From assembly GCF_000765905.2 (NCBI RefSeq), contig NZ_JRPL02000011.1, forward strand, positions 1 to 64,000: a stretch of DNA of 64,000 bases, in the 5' to 3' direction. Source of the stretch: Helicobacter trogontum (lineage in GTDB: Bacteria; Campylobacterota; Campylobacteria; Campylobacterales; Helicobacteraceae). Below the pieces are notes generated by a model that searched no databases, was not told the origin of the DNA, and saw only the letters and a program-made list of their open reading frames with translations. Shown piece after piece: positions 20,560 to 30,448 of this stretch. The translations under genes and the position numbers were made by a program. Numbering within the stretch: the stretch's first letter is position 1; every line of letters starts with the position of its first letter.

Positions 20560-21678
20560 CTATAAATGCGTATGTGATAAGAAAGATTTAATCTTGTCTA
20601 AGACATAAGATTCTATTGTTATATCAAGCATAAGCAATGCAACAGGCAGCATAAAATTCATACATTTTACATAATCTTTTTGTGTCATTAAGATATGTGT
20701 TGCATTATATTGTTTTAAAAGGGTGTTTAAAGTATTAAAATCAAAGTCTGCATGATCTGCCAAATAGTATTCATGCACAACATTCTTTGGTAAATATGGT
20801 TTTAAGCGGCTAGGATTTGCTATTGCAGTCGCTAAAATATATTTAGATTCTATATGAGAATCTTGAAGATGATATAAGCTAACCTTTCGCTTATAATCTT
20901 TATTTTCTTTTAAATGTAGATCGCATTTTTTGTAAAATCTCTTTGGAAAGCGATAATATCCGCTTGGTAAAACAAAAGGGAAATAAGGTTTTAGAGTTGG
21001 CTCTAGGAGAATATCAAACTTATTAAAATTAAACCTATATGCATCATCAAGGATTACTATTGGTATATTTTGTGGAATGTTTTTTATATGTTGGGAATTT
21101 TGTTTTGTTTGCGTGTGTGTTAGCGTTTGTATGTATTCCAATGCTTTTGTGCGATCTTCACTTACAATTACATTGCCTTTTGTTTGCGTGGCAAGCAACA
21201 TTGCTTCATCGCCGCTTTGTGCTACATCACAGAGTATTTTCCCATTGCAACTTACTTGTATTAAGCCTTTAGATTTTCGCTTATAACCACGCAAGACAAT
21301 ATAAATATTTGTGTAGCCTTGCTTGTGTAGATGTTGTGTAAGTGCAATGCAAAATGGTGTTTTACCACTCCCACCACTTACAAGATTTCCAATGCTTAGA
21401 ATCTTTATATCAAATCTCATTTTTTTTGTTAAATATTTCTTGCAAAGTGCAATTGATACGTATAGACATGAAAATGGCAATAAAGCATAGGCAAGAATTT
21501 TATGCCATAATTTTGGATAAAAAAAATAAGATTCTATGAAACTAATTTTTTTTGTATTTGATTGTGTTTTTGCGTGAGGTTTTATTGGATTTATTATTTC
21601 TTTATAGCCCTCATATGCTATGCTAGATTTCTTTGAATCTTTGTGTTGATTATCATTCATAGATGTATTTTTTTGCAT
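20560..21678 (-). CDS. lpxK: Tetraacyldisaccharide 4'-kinase (lipid A synthesis)
   Basis: Phosphorylates the 4' position of the lipid A disaccharide at the inner membrane. The P-loop SIGNLVSGGSGKTPF (about residues 96-110), VLRGYKRKSKG, SGDEAMLLA and LDDAYRF are family marks. The start at 21678 was chosen because AGGAATCTT precedes it; an ATG four codons earlier is possible. At 372 residues it is longer than the usual 310-330, owing to a hydrophilic N-terminal extension of about 45 residues before the membrane helix (about 60-80). A compound inverted repeat lies just upstream. Confidence 0.88.
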   Translation of the reverse strand: MQKNTSMNDNQHKDSKKSSIAYEGYKEIINPIKPHAKTQSNTKKISFIESYFFYPKLWHKILAYALLPFSCLYVSIALCKKYLTKKMRFDIKILSIGNLVSGGSGKTPFCIALTQHLHKQGYTNIYIVLRGYKRKSKGLIQVSCNGKILCDVAQSGDEAMLLATQTKGNVIVSEDRTKALEYIQTLTHTQTKQNSQHIKNIPQNIPIVILDDAYRFNFNKFDILLEPTLKPYFPFVLPSGYYRFPKRFYKKCDLHLKENKDYKRKVSLYHLQDSHIESKYILATAIANPSRLKPYLPKNVVHEYYLADHADFDFNTLNTLLKQYNATHILMTQKDYVKCMNFMLPVALLMLDITIESYVLDKIKSFLSHTHL

Positions 21679-21701
21679 AAGATTCCTCATAACTTATCAT
21701 T

Positions 21702-21734
21702 TAAACAGAATTGGTATTGTAATACCTCTGTTTA
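21702..21734. promoter_or_regulatory. Compound palindrome upstream of lpxK
   Basis: Outer arms TAAACAGA (21702-21709) and TCTGTTTA (21727-21734) enclose inner arms GGTATT (21713-21718) and AATACC (21721-21726), with a 3-base bulge on one side. It lies 24-56 bp before the lpxK start and has no T-run. A regulator-binding site or a leader RNA stem is likely. Confidence 0.4.
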
Positions 21735-22134
21735 TGAAATTATAGATTCTATAGAAGTTTTGTGTATTTGCCATATTTGTTCGCAACATTTTCTTTGATA
21801 TGCCTTATAATACTCATTCTTTTGCAATTGGCTCAACAACACATAAAAATCAGATTACAAAGATTATAAATAGATGTTTTATTTACTTAAAATAAAAATA
21901 TAAAGATATTGTTTGAGAGTGTTTATATATCTTTGCGTCAGCATGTATATGTTATTGTGGAATCACATAAGTATATATTGTGTATGTAGCATATAATTCA
22001 AATGTTTTAATGGTGTTACAAAATTACCATTATTTACATACTTTATATGCAAACCAATGTTTTTTATTTACTTTTATGTGTGTTTGTGGTTTTATATACG
22101 CGATTGCAATGATCACGAAAGGGAGTGTTTAAAT
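21735..22134. other. Divergent intergenic region lpxK / dicarboxylate transporter
   Basis: AT-rich spacer. A spaced inverted repeat TAATGGT/ACCATTA (22008-22014, 22026-22032, 11-base centre) lies about 100 bp before the transporter start and could be an operator. One AGATTCT lies near 21745. No gene is seen. Confidence 0.35.
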
Positions 22135-23535
22135 ATGGCAAATAACAATACGCAAGTTTACAAGAAAAAACAGCCTCTCAATAACAAACTAGCAAAAAGT
22201 TTAGTGTTTTGGGTTTTTATAGGCTTATTCTTAGGTGTACTTGTTGGGACGATAGGAAGCTTTCATGGAGCAGAACATTCTTCTGCTTTTTTTCAGTTTT
22301 TTTATGATTTTTCAGTGCATTCTAAAGAATACACAATTGATCCTTTTATTAAAGGGTTAAAGCTGCTTATGGGTCCTATCATTTTCCTTACGATTATTAC
22401 TGGAATTATACGATTGGAGGATCTTAAAACACTTGGATCACTTGGCTTTAAAACGGTTATTTATTTTGAAGTAGTTAGCACATTTGCACTTATTGTTGGT
22501 GTGTTTTTTGGTGAGATTATTAAACCTGGTCATGGTATGCATCTTGATATTGCTAGTCTTGATGCAAAAAGTGTACAAGGCTATATAGAAGCGGGTGCAA
22601 AAGAGACACAAAGTGCAGGTGGGGAGCTATATAACATTTTAATAGGTGCAATACCCCATGATCCAATTACACCATTTGTGGAGGGCAAAACACTGCAGGT
22701 GCTTGTTATGGCGGTTATCATTGCTATTGCATTGTCTTTTACAAGTAAGAACTTCAAAGAATCTGCATTAAAATATTTTGAAAGTATGCAAGAAACATTT
22801 TTTAAGGTGCTTACAATTTTGATTTGGTATAGCCCGTTAGCAACATTTGGTGCAATGGCATTTTTGATTGCGAAATTTGGCTTTAGCTCTATTAGCGGTA
22901 TGGCATTATTACTTATAACAATGGCTCTTGCTGTAATTGTGTTTATCTTTGGTGTTTTAGGTGTTATTGCGGCTATGGCTCGTGTAAATATATTTAAGTT
23001 TATGCGTTTCATTTATCGTGAAGTGCTTGTTGTCTTTGCAACTTCAAGCAGTGAAACAGCGTTAGCACCACTTATGCGTAAGCTCGAGAAGGCTGGGATA
23101 CAAAAAGCTTCTGTGGGACTAGTGATCCCAACTGGGTATAGCTTTAATCTTGATGCAACAAATATCTATCTAAGCCTTGCAGTCATTTTCTTAGGACAAG
23201 CCTTTGATATTCCACTTACATTAGAGCAAACCATTACGCTTATTATAATTTTAATGGTTTCTTCCAAAGGTGCAGTGGGTGTTACAGGTAGTGGATTTAT
23301 CGTGCTTGCAGGGACGCTATCAGCATTAACTACCGCAGATGGTTCGCATTTAATCCCTGCAGTAACCGTTGCTGCTATACTTGGTATTGATAAATTCCTT
23401 AGTGAAATGCGTAGTGTTGGGAACTTGTGTGGTAATGCAGTTGCTTGTATGATTGTAAGTATTTGGGATAAGCGTGTTGATATGGAAAAATTCCGCTATG
23501 CACTAGATCATCCTGATGAATTTAGAGTCTTATAG
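22135..23535 (+). CDS. Cation:dicarboxylate symporter family transporter
   Basis: The start was moved to 22135, where AAAGGGAGTG precedes ATG; the frame is open from 22057. The 466-residue protein is a DAACS-family (GltP/DctA-like) sodium- or proton-coupled carrier with about eight membrane spans and re-entrant loops. Visible marks are FATSSSETALAPLM (about residue 302, the serine-rich loop), the GYSFNLDATNIY motif (about 332) and SSKGAVGVTGSGF. Substrates are probably C4-dicarboxylates or acidic amino acids. It has its own unit. Confidence 0.88.
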   Translation: MANNNTQVYKKKQPLNNKLAKSLVFWVFIGLFLGVLVGTIGSFHGAEHSSAFFQFFYDFSVHSKEYTIDPFIKGLKLLMGPIIFLTIITGIIRLEDLKTLGSLGFKTVIYFEVVSTFALIVGVFFGEIIKPGHGMHLDIASLDAKSVQGYIEAGAKETQSAGGELYNILIGAIPHDPITPFVEGKTLQVLVMAVIIAIALSFTSKNFKESALKYFESMQETFFKVLTILIWYSPLATFGAMAFLIAKFGFSSISGMALLLITMALAVIVFIFGVLGVIAAMARVNIFKFMRFIYREVLVVFATSSSETALAPLMRKLEKAGIQKASVGLVIPTGYSFNLDATNIYLSLAVIFLGQAFDIPLTLEQTITLIIILMVSSKGAVGVTGSGFIVLAGTLSALTTADGSHLIPAVTVAAILGIDKFLSEMRSVGNLCGNAVACMIVSIWDKRVDMEKFRYALDHPDEFRVL

Positions 23536-23687
23536 TGCGATGTGCATATAGTTTTTATATGGCCCATTGAAGTTGTGTTATGCAGGGTGTCTTAGAAACT
23601 TCTATATCCTTGTTATAGCTGCTTTGTAAATGTCATTCTGATATAGAATAGATATAATTTTGAGTATGAATATAAAAGGAAGACTAA

Positions 23688-24578
23688 ATGCAGACACAAA
23701 CAAATTTATACCTTTCAAACGATGCTTATACTATTGCGCATAGTCCTGATGCTGATGACATCTTTATGTATTATGCAATTGCGTTTGGTTGGGTAGATAC
23801 GCCTTATAAGCTTATTAATAGTGCACTTGATATTGAAACTCTTAATGTGGCATGCTTACAAGGTATGTATGATATTAGTGCTATATCTTTTTCACTGTAT
23901 CCTCTTGTATGCAATGAATATGCTTTATTGCGTACTGGAATGAGCTTTGGTGAGGGGTATGGACCAAAGATGGTAAAACGCAAAAACACTTCACTAAAAC
24001 GCAATTTTAAAGTAGCCCTAAGTGGAGAACATACAACAAATGCTATGCTTTTTAGAATTTATTACCCACACGCACGTATTGTATATAAGAATTTTTTAGA
24101 TATTGAACAAAGTGTGCTTTCTGGTGAAGTAGATGCTGGAGTGTTAATTCATGAATCAATTCTTAATTTTTCTCAAGAGCTTGAGGTGGAGGCATACATT
24201 TGGGATATATGGCAGGAACTTTGTAAAGAAGATTTGCCCTTACCTCTTGGTGGTATGGTGCTACGTAGATCTATACCGCTAAATCGTGCAATCATGTTAG
24301 AAGAGGCTTTAACTCGTGCTATACAAATAGGACTTAGACACCAAGATATTTTAACAAAAATGTTACTTGAAAATAATCTTGTAAGGATTAATGCCAAAGA
24401 GCTTGACATATATCTGCAACTCTATGCAAATGAACATTCTCACACATTAAGCATAGAACAAACTAGAGCATTAGAGAAATTGTATGAAATTGGTTACAAC
24501 CACAAGCTATATAAGCAACACATGGAGCTTGAAAAATATCTCATTCCAACAGAATATGCAAAGGTGCGCTATAGCTAA
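23688..24578 (+). CDS. mqnD: MqnD-like 1,4-dihydroxy-6-naphthoate synthase (futalosine menaquinone pathway)
   Basis: A 296-residue protein with a periplasmic-binding-protein fold but no signal peptide. The opening [20 protein letters not shown] (about residues 16-35), [16 protein letters not shown] and DAGVLIHE fit the MqnA/MqnD family, and the SPDADD start favours MqnD. MqnD converts cyclic dehypoxanthine futalosine to dihydroxynaphthoate. The gene converges on ftsY with overlapping stop codons; the same pairing is recalled for C. jejuni. MqnA is the main alternative. Confidence 0.72.
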   Translation: MQTQTNLYLSNDAYTIAHSPDADDIFMYYAIAFGWVDTPYKLINSALDIETLNVACLQGMYDISAISFSLYPLVCNEYALLRTGMSFGEGYGPKMVKRKNTSLKRNFKVALSGEHTTNAMLFRIYYPHARIVYKNFLDIEQSVLSGEVDAGVLIHESILNFSQELEVEAYIWDIWQELCKEDLPLPLGGMVLRRSIPLNRAIMLEEALTRAIQIGLRHQDILTKMLLENNLVRINAKELDIYLQLYANEHSHTLSIEQTRALEKLYEIGYNHKLYKQHMELEKYLIPTEYAKVRYS

Positions 24579-25453
24579 GTTGTTGTTTCAAAAATAGAAT
24601 CTAAAAGCCCATTAATAAAATCCTTTTCCTCAAATGCGACAAGTTCATCAGCTTTTTCACCCACACCTAAGAATAGAATTGGTAATTTAAATTCATGAAT
24701 AATACTTAGAATCGCACCACCTTTACTTGTGCCATCCATCTTTGTAATAATAATACCATCAAGCCCCAAGGCTTCATGAAAGATTCTTGCTTGCTCTATA
24801 CTTGAGCTACCTTGTGTGCCATCTAACACCAAAATCTTATGAAAAGGTTTATTATCTAAGGCTTTACTACATGTTTTTGAGATTTTTATAAGTTCATTTT
24901 TTAGATTCGTCTGGTTTGGCAATCGCCCCGCTGTATCAATAATAGCATAGTCCATATTTCTCGCTTTTGCAGCATTAATTGTATCAAATGCAAGTGCACT
25001 AGGATCATGTGCATGTTTTGTGGTAACAATCTCAACACCAATTTTCTCGCTCCATAATTGTAATTGCTCGATAGCTGCTGCACGAAATGTATCACCTGCA
25101 CCAAGTATTACTTTCTTGTTGTTGTCTTTAAATTTTTTTGCAAGTTTTGCGATTGTAGTAGTTTTTCCTGCACCATTAACACCGAATACAAGATAAACAA
25201 TAGGGCGTCCATCTACCTCTTGGAATCTAACTTTATCATAGTAACTTTCACCACGAAAAAATCTCTCAATAGCAACACGCAAGGCATCTCGACTGATATT
25301 TTCATCAAGATTATCTAACATTTTCTCAATGATCTCATAATGAATATCTGATTCTATTAGAATTTCTTCTAGCACACTTTTTTCTATTTTTTGTTGTTTT
25401 TGTCCTAAAAATCGTGCGATATTTTCTGAAGTTTTCTTAAAAAATGAAAACAT
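24575..25453 (-). CDS. ftsY: Signal recognition particle receptor FtsY
   Basis: A 292-residue SRP GTPase with a short N-terminal N-domain and no long acidic A-domain, as usual in this group. G1 is [10 protein letters not shown] (about residues 94-103), followed by [16 protein letters not shown] and [10 protein letters not shown], and it ends on the membrane-side helix. It docks ribosome-SRP complexes at the Sec translocon. A thioredoxin-like lipoprotein gene lies 21 bp upstream, probably in the same operon. Confidence 0.96.
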   Translation of the reverse strand: MFSFFKKTSENIARFLGQKQQKIEKSVLEEILIESDIHYEIIEKMLDNLDENISRDALRVAIERFFRGESYYDKVRFQEVDGRPIVYLVFGVNGAGKTTTIAKLAKKFKDNNKKVILGAGDTFRAAAIEQLQLWSEKIGVEIVTTKHAHDPSALAFDTINAAKARNMDYAIIDTAGRLPNQTNLKNELIKISKTCSKALDNKPFHKILVLDGTQGSSSIEQARIFHEALGLDGIIITKMDGTSKGGAILSIIHEFKLPILFLGVGEKADELVAFEEKDFINGLLDSIFETTT

Positions 25454-25474
25454 ATCTACTCCTTGTTTTATAAG

Positions 25475-26224
25475 CTATTTGGATTCTAATGCCTTAGTGC
25501 TGCTTGGGGCAGTTTGGCTCAATGTATTATTTGGGACTTGTTTTGTAGTGTTGGGATCTGATGTGTTATTTTGTTTGGAATTGGGCGTATCATTCTTAGC
25601 GAGAAGTTCTGCTACTATTTGTTCAAGCACTTCCTCAAGCACCACTCCTTCAATGCTTTGTGTAATGTTATTTTCAGTATCTTGTAAAATAAATAATGGT
25701 GCCTTGTAATCTCTGATTTCAATGTTTAATACACGTTTTAGAGAATCTAAAAACAGATCGAATTTACTCTCTGTATCCACAAGATTGATTAAGCCTTTAT
25801 TTAGTGTGATTGGGAAATCTCTGTAATTATTGGCATGTAATGGGGTTTTGCTTAAGATAAATACTTGCAAACTTTTTGTTCTATGCAACAAATTATTAAT
25901 GTGGATAAAGGTTGGCATACACATATTACAATCTTTTGGAAAAAAAGCAAATATTTTAACCGCATTACTAGATAACATACTTTGCTTATTTCCAGCACTT
26001 GTGACATGTAGCTGAATTTTGTTATTGATATGTTGCAATGAGAGTTGAGTGCGTGTATCATCGCTTATATTTGTGAAATCATAAGTTTCTGTTTGACTAT
26101 CACTTTTTATATTCTCATCAGTATCACTACAGCCAAGCAAAACGATAAACAAACTTAAGCACAAAGCAAAAAAATAGATGTTATATGATTTTATCTTATA
26201 TAATAGATTATGTGATTTTTGCAT
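25475..26224 (-). CDS. Thioredoxin-fold lipoprotein with CxxC
   Basis: A 249-residue protein with a type II signal peptide ending LIVLLGC-like (lipobox cysteine at about residue 32). A thioredoxin-like domain (about 80-210) has the redox motif FFPKDCNMCMP (about 93-103), a cis-proline region YKAPLFIL and a low-complexity N/T/S-rich tail. It is probably anchored in the periplasm and acts on cysteines or cytochromes, as TlpA/CcmG-type proteins do; the partner is unknown. GGGGAAAT precedes the ATG and ftsY follows. Confidence 0.75.
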   Translation of the reverse strand: MQKSHNLLYKIKSYNIYFFALCLSLFIVLLGCSDTDENIKSDSQTETYDFTNISDDTRTQLSLQHINNKIQLHVTSAGNKQSMLSSNAVKIFAFFPKDCNMCMPTFIHINNLLHRTKSLQVFILSKTPLHANNYRDFPITLNKGLINLVDTESKFDLFLDSLKRVLNIEIRDYKAPLFILQDTENNITQSIEGVVLEEVLEQIVAELLAKNDTPNSKQNNTSDPNTTKQVPNNTLSQTAPSSTKALESK

Positions 26225-26272
26225 ATTTCCCCATTATTTATAGATTCTAGAGTAATAAAAAATTAAATGCGA

Positions 26273-26278
26273 ATTATA
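26273..26278 (-). promoter_or_regulatory. -10 box of the thioredoxin-lipoprotein/ftsY unit
   Basis: TATAAT on the minus strand in TTAGCTATAATTCGC, about 49 nt before the lipoprotein ATG. Confidence 0.45.
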
Positions 26279-26400
26279 GCTAAAATAGCTATTTTATGTA
26301 AGCCAAATAGAATAATTGACAAATTTATACAATCTATCAACGTCTCCTACACATGCAACATGTAATGAATAATTACATGCTTATGATGCAATATAATGCT

Positions 26401-26922
26401 TTATGGCATGTCCTTAAAGAGATTGTTGAGTGTTATTAAAACATTGTCTTCGACTAAGTCATTTATGTCTTTTTCTGTAATTTCTGATTTACTACCCAAG
26501 TCAGCAATTTGAGATGATTTGAGATTAAGCTTTGCATGTTGTGTGCTTGTAAGTGTTGTTAGACCACCTTGCTCTGTTGGAATAAGCATAATTGCATGTA
26601 TGGTAACATCAAAACTATTATCATGTTTGTCTTGTATAAAGCCACTTTCTGTTTGTAGGATCTTTTTTGAATTTATTTTTATGCGTAAGTTTGCATTGCT
26701 GCTTTCTGATTTTTTAAAGCAACTTTTTGTTAAGGCTTTTTTTGCGGTTTTTTCAATGATTTCTGCCATATCACCTTCTACTTCAAAGGTAGCACTAGCA
26801 AATGTTTTAAAGACGGCACATTGTGCAATATTTTTTTGCTCCACTTCAGCTTTTTCGGCACAACCACTATTAAGCATAAGAGCTGCTAGGGCAACACCTA
26901 AGATTTTTATTTTAAATGACAT
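26401..26922 (-). CDS. Putative lipoprotein
   Basis: AAGGAGGATATA precedes the ATG at 26922, so the frame's earlier start at 26943 is rejected. The 173-residue product has a signal peptide with lipobox LNSGC (Cys about residue 20) and two further cysteines (in AQCAVF and KSCFKK). The rest is alternating, beta-rich sequence with an acidic C-terminus. No family is recognised. It may be an outer- or inner-membrane lipoprotein facing the periplasm. Confidence 0.7.
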   Translation of the reverse strand: MSFKIKILGVALAALMLNSGCAEKAEVEQKNIAQCAVFKTFASATFEVEGDMAEIIEKTAKKALTKSCFKKSESSNANLRIKINSKKILQTESGFIQDKHDNSFDVTIHAIMLIPTEQGGLTTLTSTQHAKLNLKSSQIADLGSKSEITEKDINDLVEDNVLITLNNLFKDMP

Positions 26923-26995
26923 TATATCCTCCTTATTATCCATGTCAGTGACTAAGTTTTGAGTTTTAGTAAAATGAGATTCTACAATAATTTGC

Positions 26996-27001
26996 TATAA
27001 T
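26996..27001 (+). promoter_or_regulatory. -10 box of luxS
   Basis: TATAAT in TTTGCTATAATTATG, 34 nt before the luxS ATG. Confidence 0.5.
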
Positions 27002-27034
27002 TATGTACCAATTTTTTATTTTTAAGGAGCATTT

Positions 27035-27532
27035 ATGCCACTACTTGATAGCTTCAAAGTCGATCACACAATTATGCCTGCCCCAGCTGTTCGCCTTGCA
27101 AAAAGTATGGAAACACCAAAAGGCGATAAAATTTCTGTATATGACTTGCGTTTTTGTAAGCCCAATAAAGAAATACTGGATGAAAAAGGCATTCATACAT
27201 TAGAGCATTTGTTTGCAGGCTTTATGCGAGATCATCTAAATGGTAAAGATACAGAGATCATTGATATTTCTCCTATGGGTTGCAGGACAGGATTTTATAT
27301 GAGTGTGATTGGTGCACCTGGAGAATATGAGGTAAAAGAAGCGTGGGAGGCTAGCATGCGTGATATCTTACGTTTAACAAGCCAAGATCAGATTCCAGAG
27401 CTTAATATTTATCAATGTGGCACGGCACAAATGCACTCTCTTTATAATGCACAAAAAATAGCACAAGATATGCTTGATAAGGGCATTGGTGTGATGGATA
27501 CCCAAAAGCTTTTGTTAAAAGATTTTTGTTAA
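27035..27532 (+). CDS. luxS: S-ribosylhomocysteine lyase (AI-2 synthase)
   Basis: A 165-residue cytoplasmic metalloenzyme that splits S-ribosylhomocysteine to homocysteine and the autoinducer-2 precursor. The metal ligands are in place: HTLEH (His54, His58) and Cys128 in [23 protein letters not shown] holds the catalytic cysteine region. AAGGAG precedes the ATG. queF follows 46 bp later on the same strand. Confidence 0.97.
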   Translation: MPLLDSFKVDHTIMPAPAVRLAKSMETPKGDKISVYDLRFCKPNKEILDEKGIHTLEHLFAGFMRDHLNGKDTEIIDISPMGCRTGFYMSVIGAPGEYEVKEAWEASMRDILRLTSQDQIPELNIYQCGTAQMHSLYNAQKIAQDMLDKGIGVMDTQKLLLKDFC

Positions 27533-27578
27533 TCTTTTTGGTTTTAGAATCATTAAAGTTCAAGCTTGAGGAATAGGC

Positions 27579-28070
27579 ATGGCAAAACAAAAAGAGATTC
27601 AATATAATCTGAAACAATTAGGCAAAGAAACAGCATACACTTTCAGCTATGATCCAAGTGTTTTAGAATCTGTACCAAACCCACACCCACAACGAGATTA
27701 TTTTATCAAATTTAATTGCCCCGAATTCACTTCGCTTTGCCCAATTACTGCACAACCAGATTTTGCTACCATATATATTAGCTATATAGCAGATAAGCTC
27801 ATTGTAGAGTCAAAATCACTTAAGCTTTATTTATTTAGTTTTCGTAATCATGGTGGATTTCATGAGGATTGTGTAAATACAATCGCAGATGATTTAATCA
27901 GACTGCTATCACCTAGATACCTTGAAGTTTGGGGTAAATTTACACCAAGAGGTGGGTTAAGCATAGATCCTTATGTGAATTATGGAAGAGAAAATAGCAT
28001 ATATGCAAAATTAGCAAAAAAGCGTTTGTGGTTGCATGATCTGTATCCTGAAACAATTACAAATCGCTAG
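27579..28070 (+). CDS. queF: 7-cyano-7-deazaguanine reductase (queuosine)
   Basis: A 163-residue type I (unimodular) QueF that reduces preQ0 to preQ1 with NADPH for tRNA queuosine. The nucleophilic Cys is in [14 protein letters not shown] (about residue 56), and the substrate motif [22 protein letters not shown] follows in part near residue 85. GAGGAATAGGC precedes the ATG. It is probably cotranscribed with luxS, though the link is not functional. Confidence 0.93.
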   Translation: MAKQKEIQYNLKQLGKETAYTFSYDPSVLESVPNPHPQRDYFIKFNCPEFTSLCPITAQPDFATIYISYIADKLIVESKSLKLYLFSFRNHGGFHEDCVNTIADDLIRLLSPRYLEVWGKFTPRGGLSIDPYVNYGRENSIYAKLAKKRLWLHDLYPETITNR

Positions 28071-28685
28071 TAGATTTTATATCCAAATGGTTTTGTAATA
28101 TAGAATCTAAAGCATATGGGCAAAACTCATTTTACATCAATATTTCAAAATAGCTGTGTATTGTAAGATTGTAGCTACATCACATATAAGTCAAATGTTA
28201 TAAGTGGGTTTGTCATCAAACGTGAGTTTTATAAGCCAAGCCCTCCGCGTAAAGAAGATATTAAATGCAAAAAATGTTAATATGGTTGCAATAGAGTCCA
28301 AATATTTGCAGCTATTTTGTTGTCCAAGCTATAGTCTTTGTAAAAGCATAGATGAGGTTTTGTTGTGCTAAGTTGTCAATACGGCGTACCTTGAAAAATA
28401 CATTATGATACCTTAAGTTTATTTTTTAGGAAAAAGTAAAATCTTGCTACATGGTTGTAATGATTGCAGAGAAAATGATGATATGAAAATAGATTTAAGG
28501 TATTGCAACGTAGATTTTATATGAGGAGTATCGCTATGAATGGCAATGCAATAAGAAAGTATAAAATGACTAAGCTTGTGGTTAAAAGATTCTAATATAC
28601 TGCAACACATAACACATTCAGTTGGTTGCGGTATATGTAGATATATTGATATTAGTGATGGTAACTAAAATTTAGTTGGCTTTTC
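28071..28685. other. AT-rich spacer queF / fldA
   Basis: About 600 bp between convergent genes. A frame ending at about 28279 reads KREFYKPSPPRKEDIKCKKC after an in-frame stop. It looks protein-like but matches nothing known to me and may be decayed. A short palindrome AACTAAA-A-TTTAGTT (28663-28677) lies just after fldA. No terminator with a T-run was found. Confidence 0.35.
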
Positions 28686-29177
28686 TTAGAAGCCTTCACC
28701 TTTGATTTGTGCTACCCATGCATCAAGTCTCTCATCGGTTTTGTCGTCTTGATTTACTTCATCAATAGCCAAACCTACAAATTTTCCACCTTCTACACCC
28801 TTAGATTCATCAAATTCATAACCATCAGTTGAAGTTGCACCAACAACTTTTGCACCTTTTGCTACATTTTTGAGGTGGTAGAGTGCATCACAGAAAGTAC
28901 TGCCATAGCTATCAGCATCACCTAATGCCAATAATCCCACAACTTTACCATTAAAGTTTGCCCCTGCAAGAGTTTCTGCATAACTTTCCCAATCACTTTG
29001 CAATTCACCATCACCCCACGTTGAGCTTGCTAATATGATTTTATCAAATTTATTGATAGCATCGGCATCAGCATCGGCTACATTTACAAGCTCTGCACCA
29101 CCCAACTTTTTTGCTAATCTTTCGCATACATCAGTCGTAGTGTCATTATCGCTTCCAAAAAATATTCCAATACTCAT
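28686..29177 (-). CDS. fldA: Flavodoxin
   Basis: A 163-residue FMN protein. The phosphate-binding loop is GIFFGSDNDTTTDV (a Ser/Asp-rich variant of the usual SxTGxT), and the ring-binding loops ASSTWGDGELQSDW and GLGD-like LALGDADSYG follow. In H. pylori and Campylobacter flavodoxin takes electrons from pyruvate and 2-oxoglutarate oxidoreductases. It is monocistronic, divergent from the class V aminotransferase gene. Confidence 0.95.
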   Translation of the reverse strand: MSIGIFFGSDNDTTTDVCERLAKKLGGAELVNVADADADAINKFDKIILASSTWGDGELQSDWESYAETLAGANFNGKVVGLLALGDADSYGSTFCDALYHLKNVAKGAKVVGATSTDGYEFDESKGVEGGKFVGLAIDEVNQDDKTDERLDAWVAQIKGEGF

Positions 29178-29308
29178 TGTATTTCCTTAATAATATAGAT
29201 TTACAAACCATATATTTTGGTTTGTTTGACTGCAAGGATACTACATTTTACTTAACTGCATTCATATTTCTGCTATACTTACGCATATTTTTTTGCAAAA
29301 GGGAAAAA

Positions 29309-30448
29309 ATGAAAACAAATATTTCAAAGATTGTGACGCAACCACTTTTATTTACACCTGGTCCAACGCCCACCCCAGAGTTTATTCGTCAAGCTATGGC
29401 AGAGCCAACACTACATCATAGGACAGCTGAGTTTGAGGCAATATTTGCAGAAACTAGAAAGCATTTAAATACAATGCTTGGCATGTCAGAGACACTTATG
29501 CTTGCAAGTAGTGGCACAGGGGCTATGGAGGCATGCATTGCAACTTTTTCTTCACACAAAATTCTTAGTGTAAATAGTGGCAAGTTTGGAGAACGTTTTG
29601 GTGATATAGGCAGGGCAATTGGCAGGGAGGTTGTTGAGATTATAAATGAGTGGGACACACCTGTAAGTGTAGAGGCTATTGAGCAGGCATTAACAAAGCA
29701 TAGAGATATTGAGTGTGTGTGTTTGCAGATTTGTGAATCTGCAGGTGGTTTATCGCATCCATATAAGGAGGTTGCAGAGCTAGTGAAGCAATATAACAAA
29801 GATATTTCTGTTATTGCTGATGGTATCACAGCCATGGGAGTAGAACACATTGATACTATGCATATTGATGCTTTAATCGGCGGTAGTCAAAAGGCTTTCA
29901 TGTTGCCACCAGGATTAGCATTTATTGGTTTAAGCAAGGTAGCAACTGATTTTATAGAAAATAACTCAAAAGGTTATTATTTTAATTTATCAAAAGAGTT
30001 AAAAAATCAGCGTAAAAACACAACTGCATATACAGCAGCAACTTCTATTATAATAGGTGTTAAAGCTTATTTTGACATGCTTAAGAGCAGAAATTTAGAG
30101 ATCACAGATATATATGAATATAGCGCAAAAATTGCAAATGCCACACGCAAAGCATTGCAAGCAATAGACTTACATATTTATCCAAAAACACCAGCAAATA
30201 GCATGAGTGTTGTGGATTCTGTGTATGCAAAAGATATTATAAAAACCTTAAAATCTCATTTTGGTATTAACGTAGCAGGTGGGCAAGATAGGTTAAAGGA
30301 TAAGATTTTTAGAATCAATCATATGGGATATATTCCTGTGCATGAGATTGCTTTTGTAGTAAATGCTATAGAGCTTAGTTTGCAAATGCTTAATCTACGC
30401 ACTTTTAATGGAGAAGCAAATAGGGTATTTTTTGAGGCATTGATGTAG
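29309..30448 (+). CDS. Class V pyridoxal-phosphate aminotransferase
   Basis: The start was set at 29309 after GGGAAAAA; the frame extends to 29177 but that part reads as spacer. The 379-residue product opens LFTPGPTPTPEFIRQAM, with SSGTGAMEA (cofactor phosphate loop) and the PLP lysine in GGSQKAFMLPPG (about residue 196). This is the alanine-glyoxylate / serine-pyruvate aminotransferase branch; H. pylori has a similar gene. The exact substrates cannot be told. Confidence 0.85.
   Translation: MKTNISKIVTQPLLFTPGPTPTPEFIRQAMAEPTLHHRTAEFEAIFAETRKHLNTMLGMSETLMLASSGTGAMEACIATFSSHKILSVNSGKFGERFGDIGRAIGREVVEIINEWDTPVSVEAIEQALTKHRDIECVCLQICESAGGLSHPYKEVAELVKQYNKDISVIADGITAMGVEHIDTMHIDALIGGSQKAFMLPPGLAFIGLSKVATDFIENNSKGYYFNLSKELKNQRKNTTAYTAATSIIIGVKAYFDMLKSRNLEITDIYEYSAKIANATRKALQAIDLHIYPKTPANSMSVVDSVYAKDIIKTLKSHFGINVAGGQDRLKDKIFRINHMGYIPVHEIAFVVNAIELSLQMLNLRTFNGEANRVFFEALM

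Noticed and set aside
28419-28610. 63-codon minus-strand frame after fldA
   Set aside because: No supporting start signal and composition like the surrounding spacer.
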